Assembly (NCBI RefSeq): GCF_000725495.1
Contig: NZ_KL647039.1
Span: 334,287-398,286, forward strand
DNA: 64,000 bases
Source: Streptomyces aureus
GTDB taxonomy: Bacteria > Actinomycetota > Actinomycetes > Streptomycetales > Streptomycetaceae
Reading direction: 5' to 3'
Shown piece by piece: positions 17,399 to 26,794 of the stretch (its first letter is position 1; each line of letters begins with the position of its first letter). The notes beneath the pieces were generated by a model. It was not told where the DNA came from and did no database searches. It was given only the letters and a program-made list of their open reading frames with translations. Made by a program: the position numbers and the translations under genes.

Positions 17399-18508
17399 TC
17401 ACCCCGCACCCGCCCACGGCGCCCATCCGGCCCGTCGGCGGGTGCGGGTGCGTGGGGGGCGGGTGCGTGGGGGGGCGGGTGCGTGGGGGGCGGGTGCCGG
17501 TGTTGGTGCTCGCCGGCTGGTGGCAGGTGGGCGCGGTGCCACCCGCCGCCGGCACCCTCCGCTAGGGCGTGTTGCGAAAGTCCCGCCGTTCGCCCGAAGG
17601 GCGGGCCGGGCGGCGTCAGGTGCGTGCTCTCGGCGTGCCGGGCGGAAGCCCTCGTACTGGATGTACTTGGGCTTTCGCCCGGTGAGGCGAGAGTGCGTAC
17701 AGAAGCCGAAGAGGCGCTCCAGGACCACGGCGATCCCGTCGTCCTCGTTGGACAGGGTGATCTCGTCGGCCACCGCCTTCAGTTCCGGATGCGCGTTGGC
17801 CATCGCGACCCCCCGGGCCGCCCAGTCGAACATCGGGATGTCGTTGGGCATGTCACCGAACGCGAGCGTCTCGGACGGCATGAGTCCGAGGTGCGCCGCG
17901 GCGAGGGCGAGCCCCGTCGCCTTGGTCACCCCGCATGGCTGGAGTTCGACGGTCCCCGGCCCAGACATGGTGACCGTCGCCAGCGAACCGACCACTCCTC
18001 GTGCCGCCGACGCCAACTCGTCGTCGGACAAAGACGGGTGACGGAGCAACACCTTGCTGATCGGCTCCGCCCAGAGGTCGTCCCGGCGCGGCACCCGCAC
18101 CGCCGGCAACGTCGGATGCGGCATCACGTACCCCGGCTCGATGAGCGTCAGCCCGTCCACCCCGTCCTGGTCGACCGCCGCGTACAGCATCCCGACCTCG
18201 GCCTCGATCTTGCCGAGCGCCGTCTCCGCCAGTTCCCGGTCCAGGGTCACCGACCACAGCATGCGGTCCGCGCCTGCGTCGTAGAGTTGCGCCCCCTGAC
18301 CGCACACCGCCAGCCCCTCGCCGCCGAGTTCGTCCAGGAGCGGTCGCACGCGTGGTGCGGGTCGGCCCGTGACCACGAGATGCCGGGCACCTGCCCGGGT
18401 CACCTTCGCCAGCGCGGTATGGGTCCGGTCGGAGAGTGTGTCATCGCTGCGCAGCAGCGTTCCGTCCAGGTCAGTGGCGATGAGTGAATATGCAGTCGGA
18501 GCGGCCAT
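17399..18508 (-). CDS. HAD-superfamily (Cof-type) phosphatase with repeat-derived C-terminal extension
   Basis: 369 residues from ATG 18508 (MAAPTAYS); an upstream ATG at 18538 lacks support. Motif I is DLDGTLL (D13, D15), motif II VVTGRPAP, and motif IV GDMPNDIPMF, all as in Cof-type HAD sugar/nucleotide phosphatases. The family domain ends near VVLERLF, about residue 270. The remaining ~95 residues are Arg/Pro-rich and translated from a dispersed repeat and a GC tandem repeat, so the native stop was probably lost when the repeat inserted. The core enzyme should still fold. Confidence 0.88.
   Translation of the reverse strand: MAAPTAYSLIATDLDGTLLRSDDTLSDRTHTALAKVTRAGARHLVVTGRPAPRVRPLLDELGGEGLAVCGQGAQLYDAGADRMLWSVTLDRELAETALGKIEAEVGMLYAAVDQDGVDGLTLIEPGYVMPHPTLPAVRVPRRDDLWAEPISKVLLRHPSLSDDELASAARGVVGSLATVTMSGPGTVELQPCGVTKATGLALAAAHLGLMPSETLAFGDMPNDIPMFDWAARGVAMANAHPELKAVADEITLSNEDDGIAVVLERLFGFCTHSRLTGRKPKYIQYEGFRPARREHAPDAARPALRANGGTFATRPSGGCRRRVAPRPPATSRRAPTPAPAPHAPAPPRTRPPRTRTRRRAGWAPWAGAG
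17403..17448 (+). terminator. hairpin terminator after the transglycosylase gene
   Basis: Arms CCCGCACCCGCC (17403-17414) and GGCGGGTGCGGG (17437-17448) are perfect 12-bp complements with a 22-nt loop, 25 bp after the stop. There is no T-run, as is usual in high-GC genomes. Confidence 0.7.
17446..17495 (+). repeat. 15/16-bp G-rich tandem repeat
   Basis: Units GGGTGCGTGGGGGGC start at 17446, 17461 and 17477, with a partial fourth at 17492. They lie within the extended C-terminal coding frame of the HAD gene (opposite strand). Confidence 0.8.
17564..17697 (+). repeat. dispersed Streptomyces element at the HAD gene 3' end
   Basis: Starts AGGGCGTGTTGCGAAAGTCCC and carries inner parts CGTGCTCTCGGCGTGCC and TCGTACTGGATGTACTTGGG, ending GGTGAGGCGAGAGTGCGT. 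From memory, composites of this type recur in intergenic regions of many streptomycetes and look like a non-autonomous element. CGTGCTCTCG..-type ends pair with CGAGAGTGCG. The HAD reading frame continues through it. Confidence 0.65.
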
Positions 18509-19171
18509 GATCCGAAGAATACGGATCGAACGACTCATCGGCCCGGCGTGAACCGGACGACGTCCGGTATCCCGTCAGCAACGCCGTTCACCGCACGGTG
18601 GTAGGCGCGTTGCGACCATTTTGGATCACCCAGGCTCCGCTTCCGCCCACACCCACTTTCCCGCACACGACCCACCACAACACCCCAACACCCCCTGAAA
18701 AAAGGCCAACTCGCCAACGAGCCGGTGCGGCGCCGGTACATGTCGGGGCGGACGCCGGCGGCAGGCACAAGTGGGGCACGAGACAGGGGTGTTGAGCTCA
18801 GCGCCTCCAACTCGGTTTCAGTACGGGCGCCTGCGCCGACCGGAATTCCAACCGACGTGCGCTTGAGGCGAGCCGATGGGGCGCGTCGGGCGGAGCGGTC
18901 GGTTGCGCGGGGCGGGCCGGTGGGTCACGCGGGGCGAGCTCGGGAAACCGGGCCTTGGGGGCCCCTCCCCCCCACCCCCCAACCCCTCCCCCACCCCCGA
19001 ACAACCCCAACCGGGAATTACCGAACGCGCAAGAACAATACGGACATCACAAACCCTTTAGGCCCTGCCACAGCAGGGCCCCTCCCCCGTAACGTGGGCC
19101 CCGACCACATAAAACGCGTGGAACGCATGCACCACATGGCGAGTACGAATCCGAAAGCGAGGCACCAACCG
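18509..19171. other. 663-bp divergent intergenic region
   Basis: Lies between the HAD and fahA genes. It contains a C-rich tract (18961-19005, several C5-C6 runs, quadruplex-prone on the other strand) and a perfect 8-bp inverted repeat GGCCCTGC-CACA-GCAGGGCC at 19061-19080, about 90 bp before fahA. That could be an operator or hairpin in the fahA leader. No gene is supported. Confidence 0.5.
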
Positions 19172-20401
19172 ATGCCCCCCTTCGATGTCCCCGAGGGCGA
19201 TCCCTTCGGTCCGCACAACCTGCCGTACGGCGTGTTCTCCCTGGCCGGCCCGGGCGGCGACTCCGAGCGGCGCGTCGGCGTACGGCTCGGCGACCACGTG
19301 CTCGACGCGGGTGCCGCGGCCCGTGCGCTCGGCTCTCCCTACGCCGGGCTGCTCGCCCAGCCGTCCCTCGACCCGCTGCTCGCCGCGGGCCGCACCGCCT
19401 GGTCCGACGTCCGGCGCGCGCTGACGGCCTGGGTGACCGTCCCCGCCCACCGGGAGACCCTCGCCCCCCATTTCCACCCGCTCTCCGATGTGACGATGCA
19501 CCTCCCGTTCACCGTCGCGGACTACGTGGACTTCTACGCCTCCGAGAACCACGCCCGGAACGTCGGGCAGATCTTCCGTCCGGACGCCGCCGATTCCCTC
19601 ACGCCCAACTGGAAGCACCTGCCGATCGGCTATCACGGCCGCTCCGGCACGGTCGTGGTCTCCGGTACGGATGTCGTCCGCCCGTCGGGCCAGCGCAAGG
19701 CCCCCGCGGACGCCGCCCCGGTCTTCGGCCCCTCGATCCGCCTGGACATCGAGGCGGAGGTCGGCTTCGTGGTCGGCACCCCCTCGCAGCAGGGCCGCCC
19801 GGTGCCGCTGGGCGACTACCGCGACCACGTCTTCGGCCTCTGTCTCCTCAACGACTGGTCGGCCCGCGACATCCAGGCCTGGGAGTACGTCCCGCTCGGC
19901 CCGTTCCTCGGCAAGTCCTTCGCCACCTCGGTGTCGGCGTGGATCACCCCGCTGGACGCCCTGGACGACGCTCTGGTGGCCCCGCCCGTCCGCACGCACC
20001 CCCTTCTCCCCTACCTCGACGACGCCTCCGAGGAGCCGGGCGGCTACGACCTCCGGATCTCCGTGGCCATCAACGGCCACGTCGTCTCCGAGCCCCCCTT
20101 CTCCACCATGTACTGGACTGCCGCCCAGCAGCTGGCCCACATGACGGTCAACGGCGCCTCCCTGCGCACCGGCGACCTCTACGGCTCCGGGACGGTCAGC
20201 GGTGCCTCCGAGGGCGAGCGCGGCTCCCTGCTCGAGCTCACCTGGAACGGCCGCGACGCGCTGGAGCTGCCCGACGGCAAGCGCACGTTCCTCGAGGACG
20301 GCGACGAGGTCACCCTGACGGCCTGGGCCCCCGGTCCCGGCGGCACCCGGGTGGGCCTCGGCGAGGTCCGGGGCCGGATCACGCCGGCCGTCTCCGTGTA
20401 G
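19172..20401 (+). CDS. fahA: fumarylacetoacetase
   Basis: 409 residues from ATG 19172 (MPPFDVPEGDPFG), the usual length. It hydrolyses fumarylacetoacetate to fumarate and acetoacetate, the last step of tyrosine/homogentisate degradation. Both family domains are present: the N-terminal SH3-like part, then DYVDFYASENHARNVG, PIGYHGRSGTVV (catalytic His region), IEAEVGFVVG (metal-binding Glu) and NDWSARDIQAWEYVPLGPF. The gene is monocistronic and ends at a perfect palindromic terminator. An upstream in-frame ATG (19130) is possible but poorly supported. Confidence 0.96.
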   Translation: MPPFDVPEGDPFGPHNLPYGVFSLAGPGGDSERRVGVRLGDHVLDAGAAARALGSPYAGLLAQPSLDPLLAAGRTAWSDVRRALTAWVTVPAHRETLAPHFHPLSDVTMHLPFTVADYVDFYASENHARNVGQIFRPDAADSLTPNWKHLPIGYHGRSGTVVVSGTDVVRPSGQRKAPADAAPVFGPSIRLDIEAEVGFVVGTPSQQGRPVPLGDYRDHVFGLCLLNDWSARDIQAWEYVPLGPFLGKSFATSVSAWITPLDALDDALVAPPVRTHPLLPYLDDASEEPGGYDLRISVAINGHVVSEPPFSTMYWTAAQQLAHMTVNGASLRTGDLYGSGTVSGASEGERGSLLELTWNGRDALELPDGKRTFLEDGDEVTLTAWAPGPGGTRVGLGEVRGRITPAVSV

Positions 20402-20411
20402 GGGTCCGTGT

Positions 20412-20439
20412 CACGGTGGCCAGGGCCCTGGCCACCGTG
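20412..20439. terminator. 28-bp perfect palindrome, bidirectional terminator
   Basis: CACGGTGGCCAGGG and CCCTGGCCACCGTG abut with no loop. The palindrome lies 11 bp after fahA and 43 bp after the convergent recQ stop, so it can serve both strands. Confidence 0.75.
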
Positions 20440-20481
20440 CCCCGCGGAATCCCCGGGCGCTCGGACGTCGCTCCGGGCCCG

Positions 20482-22491
20482 CTAGAACCAGTCGTCGGGC
20501 TCCGGCTCCTGGTCCAGCTCGGGCCAGTCGGGGTCCGGTTCCGCGGCCGCCGACGGACTCGGCGCCGCCTCGGGTCTGCCGGCGGGGGGCTGCTCCGCGG
20601 GCGTGCCGCCGCCCAGCGAGGCGAGCACCCCGACAACCCCTTCCCCGTAGGTCGCCAGCTTCTTCTCGCCCACCCCGCTGATGCCGCCCAGGTCCTTCAC
20701 GGAGGTCGGCCACACCGTGGCGATCTCCCGGAGCGTGGCGTCGTGGAAGATGACGTACGCGGGGACGCCCTGCTCCCGTGCCTGCTCCGCGCGCCAGGCG
20801 CGCAGCGCCTCGAACGCCGGAACCAGCTCGGCGGGCAGCTCGGCCGCCGCCGCCTTCGCCTTGCGCTCGCCCTTGGACCCCGACGACCGGGAGGAGGCCG
20901 GCTTCGGCGCCTCCTTGCGCAGCGGCACGTCCCGCTCGCGCCGCAGCACGGTCCCGCTCGCGTCGGTCAGCACCAGCGTGCCGTACTCGCCCTCGACCGC
21001 GATCAGTCCCTGGGCCAGCAACTGCCGTACGACCCCGCGCCATTCGGCTTCCGCGAGTTCCTCGCCGATACCGAAGACGGACAGCTGGTCGTGGTCGAAC
21101 TGGATCACCTTGGCGGTCTTGCGACCGAGCAGGATGTCGACGATCTGTCCCGCCCCGAACTTCTGCCCCCGCTCGCGCTGGAGCCGTACGACGGTGGACA
21201 GCAGCTTCTGCGCCGCCACGGTGCCGTCCCAGGTCTCGGGGGGCGTCAGACAGGTGTCGCAGTTGCCGCAGGCCGGGGTGTCCGGGTCCTGGCCGAAGTA
21301 GGCCAGGAGCTGTGAGCGCCGGCACCGGGCCGTCTCGCAGAGGGCGAGCATCGAGTCCAGATGGGAGGCGGCACGGCGCCGGAACGCCTCGTCGCCCTCG
21401 GAGCCCTGGATCAGTTTGCGCTGCTGGACCACGTCCTGGAGGCCGTAGGCCATCCACGCCGTGGAGGGGAGTCCGTCGCGGCCGGCGCGGCCGGTCTCCT
21501 GGTAGTAGCCCTCTACCGACTTGGGCAGGTCGAGGTGGGCGACGAACCGGACGTCCGGCTTGTCGATGCCCATGCCGAAGGCGATCGTGGCGACGACCAC
21601 GAGGCCCTCCTCCCGCAGGAAGCGGGACTGGTGCGCGGCACGGGTGCCGGCGTCCAGGCCCGCGTGGTACGGCACGGCCTCGATGCCGTTGCGGGTGAGG
21701 AACTCGGCCGTCTTCTCCACGGAGTTGCGGGAGAGGCAGTACACGATGCCCGCGTCGCCCGCGTGTTCGTCGCGCAGGAAGGTCAGCAGCTGCTTCTTCG
21801 GGTCGGCCTTGGGGACGATCCGGTACTGGATGTTGGGCCGGTCGAAGCTCGCCTCGAAATGGCGGGCGGCGGGCATGCCCAGGCGCTGGGTGATCTCCTT
21901 GTGCGTCGCGCGGGTGGCGGTGGCCGTCAGCGCGATCCGCGGGACGTCGGGCCAGCGTTCGCCGAGCAGGGAGAGCGCCAGGTAGTCGGGACGGAAGTCG
22001 TGGCCCCACTGGGCCACGCAGTGCGCCTCGTCGATCGCGAAGACGGAGATCTTCCCGCGGGACAGCAGGTCCAGCGTGCTGTCGAGTCGCAGCCGCTCGG
22101 GGGCCAGGTAGAGCAGGTCGAGCTCGCCGGACAGGAACTCCGCCTCGACCACGCGCCGCTCGTCGAAGTCCTGCGTGGAGTTCATGAACCCGGCGCGCAC
22201 GCCCAGCGCGCGCAGCGCGTCCACCTGGTCCTGCATGAGCGCGATGAGCGGGGAGACCACCACACCCGTACCCGGTCTGACCAGGGAGGGGATCTGGTAG
22301 CAGAGGGACTTTCCGCCGCCGGTCGGCATCAGGACGACGGCGTCACCGCCCGCCACCACATGCTCGATGATCGCCTGCTGCTCGCCGCGGAAGGCGTCGT
22401 ATCCGAAGACCCGGTGGAGGGTGGCCAGTGCCTCGCTCTCGCCCAGCGTCTCCGTCGCGTCCGCTTCGGTCATCACACCCGTCCCGCCCAT
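20482..22491 (-). CDS. recQ: ATP-dependent DNA helicase RecQ
   Basis: 669 residues from ATG 22491, with GGGGGACAGG upstream; an internal ATG at 22473 also fits. It has a complete superfamily 2 helicase core with Walker [18 protein letters not shown] box [20 protein letters not shown], and the downstream motifs [11 protein letters not shown] and [11 protein letters not shown] RecQ zinc site follows (CRRSQLL...CGNCDTC), then the winged-helix RQC region and a C-terminal HRDC domain (about residues 500-590). It unwinds recombination intermediates. The tail is Pro/Glu-rich and ends DDWF. Confidence 0.96.
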   Translation of the reverse strand: MGGTGVMTEADATETLGESEALATLHRVFGYDAFRGEQQAIIEHVVAGGDAVVLMPTGGGKSLCYQIPSLVRPGTGVVVSPLIALMQDQVDALRALGVRAGFMNSTQDFDERRVVEAEFLSGELDLLYLAPERLRLDSTLDLLSRGKISVFAIDEAHCVAQWGHDFRPDYLALSLLGERWPDVPRIALTATATRATHKEITQRLGMPAARHFEASFDRPNIQYRIVPKADPKKQLLTFLRDEHAGDAGIVYCLSRNSVEKTAEFLTRNGIEAVPYHAGLDAGTRAAHQSRFLREEGLVVVATIAFGMGIDKPDVRFVAHLDLPKSVEGYYQETGRAGRDGLPSTAWMAYGLQDVVQQRKLIQGSEGDEAFRRRAASHLDSMLALCETARCRRSQLLAYFGQDPDTPACGNCDTCLTPPETWDGTVAAQKLLSTVVRLQRERGQKFGAGQIVDILLGRKTAKVIQFDHDQLSVFGIGEELAEAEWRGVVRQLLAQGLIAVEGEYGTLVLTDASGTVLRRERDVPLRKEAPKPASSRSSGSKGERKAKAAAAELPAELVPAFEALRAWRAEQAREQGVPAYVIFHDATLREIATVWPTSVKDLGGISGVGEKKLATYGEGVVGVLASLGGGTPAEQPPAGRPEAAPSPSAAAEPDPDWPELDQEPEPDDWF

Positions 22492-22782
22492 CGTCCTGTC
22501 CCCCGTACGTCGCGCCTCGACCACTGCGTCCACGATAGGGGGCCGCGCCGACAGTCCGAGAGTTGTCCACAGGCTGCGAGGGACCGGCTTCCCTACGTAT
22601 CGGTGCTCGTCCCGTCTCACTCCGCTGCGCGGCGCGCCCCGGCGGGGTTCAACCCGTTGGCCCCGCTCGCATGGCGGCGTTTCGGAGCCGAGGGCCATGC
22701 TGCTCGGGCGGGAGGAGGGGGGCCCGCAGCCGACGGACCCGTGCAGTCCGTACGCCTCTCTCGTTCCGCTAGGAGTCTTCGC

Positions 22783-23511
22783 ATGTCCCAGCGTCCTCTC
22801 AGGACCGCCCTCACCCTCATGACGGCCGCCGCGGCGTCGCTCACCCTCTCCGCCGCCCCGGCCACGGCCCGTCCGTCCGATCCGAGAACCGTTCGGGATC
22901 TGGTCAGGGCGTACGTGGCCAGCGCCAAGTACCTCGACGAGAAGACCGCTCTCGCCGACGGCTACGTGCCCCACCAGTGCTCCTCGGATCCCGCGGGGCA
23001 CGGAAGCATGGGCTACCACTACTTCAACGAAGCCCGGTACGGCTCACTCGATCCGGCGAAGCCCTCGGCGCTCCTGTTCGAGGACGGCAAGGACGGGAGG
23101 CGCAGGCTCGCCGGGGTCGAGTGGATCGTGCTGGACTCCGACCAGAACCTGAAGACGAGCAAGGACCGGCCGTCGATGTTCGGCGGGCAGAAGTTCGACG
23201 GGCCGATGCCGGGCCACTACCCGGGCATGCCGATCCACTACGACCTACACGTCTGGCTGTGGAAGGACAACCCCAACGGGCTGTTCGACCGCTGGAACCC
23301 CACGGTGAAGTGTCCGGCGGGCACGACCCACCCCGGCAAGACGGACACGGCCCACACCGGTTCGTCCGGGACCTCCCACACGGGTTCTTCCGGGACCGGC
23401 CACACCGGTTCGTCGGGCAAGGCGCCCGCGGGCTCGTCCGGCAAGAAGCCGGCCGGTTCCTCCGGGACCGCCCACACCGGCTCCATGGGCATGGCCCACT
23501 CCGGCCACTGA
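22783..23511 (+). CDS. secreted protein with Gly/Ser/Thr/His C-terminal repeats
   Basis: 242 residues from ATG 22783, ribosome site AGGAG 8 bp upstream. A signal peptide ends near [10 protein letters not shown]. The folded part (about residues 30-185) contains [29 protein letters not shown], quoted by its key pieces HQC and GSMGYHY, then [10 protein letters not shown] and a [25 protein letters not shown] region rich in His and Trp. It resembles an uncharacterised Streptomyces family. The tail has seven or so HTGSSG/AGSSG units, likely disordered or glycosylated. A metal-binding role is possible from the His pattern but unproven. Confidence 0.75.
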   Translation: MSQRPLRTALTLMTAAAASLTLSAAPATARPSDPRTVRDLVRAYVASAKYLDEKTALADGYVPHQCSSDPAGHGSMGYHYFNEARYGSLDPAKPSALLFEDGKDGRRRLAGVEWIVLDSDQNLKTSKDRPSMFGGQKFDGPMPGHYPGMPIHYDLHVWLWKDNPNGLFDRWNPTVKCPAGTTHPGKTDTAHTGSSGTSHTGSSGTGHTGSSGKAPAGSSGKKPAGSSGTAHTGSMGMAHSGH

Positions 23512-23520
23512 GAACGACTC

Positions 23521-23552
23521 GGGCCCCGCTCCCTTCGAAGGGAACGGGGCCC
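23521..23552. terminator. bidirectional hairpin terminator
   Basis: GGGCCCCG[CT]TCCCTT pairs with AAGGGA[A]CGGGGCCC around a CG loop. It lies between the ends of the secreted-protein gene and nuoN. Confidence 0.8.
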
Positions 23553-23571
23553 AGGCCGTCGCGGGTCCTGA

Positions 23572-25221
23572 TCAGCGCACGAAGACGCCCGCCTGGCTCG
23601 CCAGGTTCAGGAAGTACTGCGGCGCCACACCGAGCACCAGCGTGACCGCGACACCCGCCGCGATCGCCGTCATCGTCAGCGGCGACGGCACGGCGACCGT
23701 CGGCCCCTCGGGCTTCGGCTCGCTGAAGAACATCAGCACGATCACGCGGATGTAGAAGAACGCGGCGATCGCCGAGGAGATCACACCGACCACGACCAGC
23801 GCGCCCGCGCCGCCTTCGGCCGCCGCCTTGAACACGGCGAACTTACCGGCGAATCCCGAGGTGAGCGGGATGCCGGCGAAGGCCAGCAGGAAGACCGCGA
23901 ACACCGCGGCCACCAGCGGGGACCTGCGTCCGAGACCCGCCCACTTGGACAGGTGCGTGGCCTCTCCGCCCGCGTCGCGTACGAGTGTGACGACGGCGAA
24001 GGCGCCGATCGTGACGAAGGAGTACGCGCCGAGGTAGAAGAGGACGGAGGAGACGCCGTCCGGCGAGGTCGCGATGACACCGGCGAGGATGAAGCCGGCG
24101 TGCGCGATCGACGAGTAGGCCAGGAGCCGCTTGATGTCGGTCTGGGTGATCGCGACGATCGCGCCGCCCAGCATGGTGACGACCGCGACGGCCCACATGA
24201 CCGGCCGCCAGTCCCAGCGCAGTCCGGGCAGGACGACGTACAGCAGGCGCAGCAGCGCTCCGAACGCCGCCACCTTCGTCGCGGCCGCCATGAAGCCGGT
24301 GACCGGGGTCGGTGCGCCCTGGTAGACGTCGGGCGTCCACATGTGGAAGGGCACCGCGCCGACCTTGAAGAGCAGGCCCATGACGACCAGGGCGGTGCCG
24401 ATGAGCAGCAGGACGTCGTTGCCCATCGTGCCGGCGAGGGCGGGGTCGACGTTGGTGATCGTGCCGTCGACGACGTGCGCGATGGTCGCGTACGACACGG
24501 AACCCGCGTAGCCGTACAGCAGGGCGATGCCGAAGAGGGTGAACGCGGAGGCGAAGGCGCCGAGCAGGAAGTACTTGACGGCGGCCTCCTGCGACATGAG
24601 CCGCTTGCGGCGGGCCACGGCGCACAGGAGGTACAGCGGCAGGGAGAAGACCTCCAGGGCGACGAACAGCGTCAGCAGGTCGTTCGCCGAGGGGAAGACC
24701 AGCATGCCGCTGATCGCGAAGAGCAGCAGCGGGAACACCTCGGTGGTGGTGAACCCGGCTTTCACGGCGGCCTTCTCGGTGTCGCTGCCGGGCACGGCCG
24801 AGGCCTGCGCGGCGAAGGCGTCGACCCGGTTTCCGTGGGCCTGGGGGTCCAGGCGCCGTTCGGCGAAGGTGAAGACGCCGAGGATTCCGGCGAGCAGGAT
24901 CGTGCCCTGGAGGAACAGGGCGGGTCCGTCGACGGCGATCGCGCCCATGGCAGCGATGTGCGCCTTGGTGGTGCCGTATCCGCTCGCCGCGAGCGCGACG
25001 ACCGCGGAGAACGCGGCGGCGAGCGCGACGACGGCGACGAACACCTGCGCGTAGTAACGGGACTTGCGCGGCACGAAGGCCTCGATCAGGACCCCGACGA
25101 CCGCCGCGCCGATGACGATCAGAGTGGGCGACAGCTGCGCGTACTCGATCTTCGGTGCGTCGATCTTGGAGATCGGCTCGGCCGCTGTTGTCCACAGGCT
25201 GTGGACGGCTGATGCGCTCAC
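23572..25221 (-). CDS. nuoN: NADH-quinone oxidoreductase subunit N
   Basis: 549 residues, about 14 membrane helices. It is an antiporter-like proton-channel subunit of complex I's membrane arm. Family landmarks include KVGAVPFHMWTPDVYQGAP and the loop KRLLAYSSIAHAGF. The ATG overlaps the nuoM stop (ATGA). It is last in the nuoA-N operon. Confidence 0.97.
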   Translation of the reverse strand: MSASAVHSLWTTAAEPISKIDAPKIEYAQLSPTLIVIGAAVVGVLIEAFVPRKSRYYAQVFVAVVALAAAFSAVVALAASGYGTTKAHIAAMGAIAVDGPALFLQGTILLAGILGVFTFAERRLDPQAHGNRVDAFAAQASAVPGSDTEKAAVKAGFTTTEVFPLLLFAISGMLVFPSANDLLTLFVALEVFSLPLYLLCAVARRKRLMSQEAAVKYFLLGAFASAFTLFGIALLYGYAGSVSYATIAHVVDGTITNVDPALAGTMGNDVLLLIGTALVVMGLLFKVGAVPFHMWTPDVYQGAPTPVTGFMAAATKVAAFGALLRLLYVVLPGLRWDWRPVMWAVAVVTMLGGAIVAITQTDIKRLLAYSSIAHAGFILAGVIATSPDGVSSVLFYLGAYSFVTIGAFAVVTLVRDAGGEATHLSKWAGLGRRSPLVAAVFAVFLLAFAGIPLTSGFAGKFAVFKAAAEGGAGALVVVGVISSAIAAFFYIRVIVLMFFSEPKPEGPTVAVPSPLTMTAIAAGVAVTLVLGVAPQYFLNLASQAGVFVR

Positions 25222-26789
25222 TTGGCCGCCTCCACCTCGGGCTGGGGGTCCTTCTTCTGGACGTCTGACATGGTCTGCTTGACCGCCGGGTTGACGATGT
25301 CGGTGATCGGCTTCGGGTAGACGCCCAGGAAGATCAGCAGTGCGATCAGCGGGGCGACCACCAGGAGCTCACGCACCCTGAGGTCGGGCATCTCGGCCAC
25401 CTCGGCCTTGACCGGGCCGGTCATCGTCCGCTGGTAGAGGACGAGGGTGTAGAGCGCGGCGAGGACGATGCCGAAGGTGGCGATGATGCCGACCACCGGG
25501 TAGCGCGTGAACGTGCCGACCAGGACCAGGAATTCGCTCACGAAGGGCGCGAGGCCCGGGAGCGAGAGGGTCGCGAGGCCGCCGATGAGGAAGGTGCCGG
25601 CGAGCACCGGGGCGACCTTCTGCACCCCTCCGTAGTCGGCGATCAGGCGCGAGCCGCGGCGCGAGATCAGGAAGCCGGCCACCAGCATGAGGGCGGCGGT
25701 CGAGATCCCGTGGTTGACCATGTACAGCGTCGCGCCGGACTGGCCCTGGGTGGTCATCGCGAAGATGCCCAGGATGATGAACCCGAAGTGGGAGATCGAC
25801 GCGTAGGCGACCAGCCGCTTGATGTCGCGCTGGCCGACCGCGAGCAGCGCCCCGTAGACGATGCTGATCAGCGCCAGGACGAGGATCGCGGGCGTCGCCC
25901 ACTTGCTGGCCTCCGGGAAGAGCTGGAGGCAGAAGCGGAGCATCGCGAAGGTGCCGACCTTGTCGACGACCGCCGTGATCAGCACGGCGACCGGCGCGGT
26001 GGCCTCGCCCATGGCGTTGGGCAGCCAGGTGTGCAGGGGCCACAGCGGCGCCTTCACCGCGAAGGCGAAGAAGAAGCCGAGGAACAGCCACCGCTCGGTG
26101 CTGGTCGCCATGTGCAGCGAGCCGTCGGCCCGCGCGTGGACGATCTCCTGGAGGGAGAAGCTTCCGGCCACCACGTAGAGGCCGATCACGGCGGCCAGCA
26201 TGATCAGGCCGCCGACCAGGTTGTAGAGGAGGAACTTCACCGCGGCGTACGAGCGCTGCGTGGCCGCCGCCTCGTCGCCGTGTTCGTGGGCACGGTCCCC
26301 GAAGCCGCCGATGAGGAAGTACATCGGGATCAGCATGGCTTCGAAGAAGATGTAGAAGAGGAAGACGTCGGTGGCCTCGAAGGAGATGATCACCATCGCC
26401 TCGACGGCCAGGATCAGGGCGAAGAAGCCCTGGGTCGGGCGCCAGCGCCTGCTTCCGGTCTCGTGCGGGTCGGCGTCGTGCCAGCCGGCCAGGATCACGA
26501 ACGGCATCAGCAGCGCGGTCAGCGCGACGAGCGCCACCCCGATGCCGTCCACGCCCAGTTGGTAGCGCACCCCGAAGTCCGGGATCCAGGCGTGGGATTC
26601 GGTGAGCTGGTAGCGGGCGCCGTCCGGGTCGAACCGCGCGAGGGTGACCGCGGCGAGCGCCAGGGTGCCGAGGGAGACGAGCAGCGCCAGCCATTTGGCG
26701 GCGACGCGCCGCGCGGCCGGCACGGCGGCCGTGGCGATCGCCCCGAGGGCCGGGAGCACCGCCGTCGCTGTCAGGAGGGGAAAGGACAT
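25218..26789 (-). CDS. nuoM: NADH-quinone oxidoreductase subunit M
   Basis: 523 residues, antiporter-like proton-pumping subunit. It contains the conserved KAPLWPLHTWLPNAMGEAT and RDIKRLVAYASISHFGF motifs with the Lys residues of the proton path. The gap to nuoL is 5 bp, and it is coupled to nuoN by an ATGA overlap. Confidence 0.97.
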   Translation of the reverse strand: MSFPLLTATAVLPALGAIATAAVPAARRVAAKWLALLVSLGTLALAAVTLARFDPDGARYQLTESHAWIPDFGVRYQLGVDGIGVALVALTALLMPFVILAGWHDADPHETGSRRWRPTQGFFALILAVEAMVIISFEATDVFLFYIFFEAMLIPMYFLIGGFGDRAHEHGDEAAATQRSYAAVKFLLYNLVGGLIMLAAVIGLYVVAGSFSLQEIVHARADGSLHMATSTERWLFLGFFFAFAVKAPLWPLHTWLPNAMGEATAPVAVLITAVVDKVGTFAMLRFCLQLFPEASKWATPAILVLALISIVYGALLAVGQRDIKRLVAYASISHFGFIILGIFAMTTQGQSGATLYMVNHGISTAALMLVAGFLISRRGSRLIADYGGVQKVAPVLAGTFLIGGLATLSLPGLAPFVSEFLVLVGTFTRYPVVGIIATFGIVLAALYTLVLYQRTMTGPVKAEVAEMPDLRVRELLVVAPLIALLIFLGVYPKPITDIVNPAVKQTMSDVQKKDPQPEVEAAK

Positions 26790-26794
26790 CGGTA

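Noticed and set aside
17564..17697. Insertion sequence or transposase remnant
   Set aside because: No transposase-like peptide in any frame and no clear target duplication; treated as a dispersed non-coding repeat.
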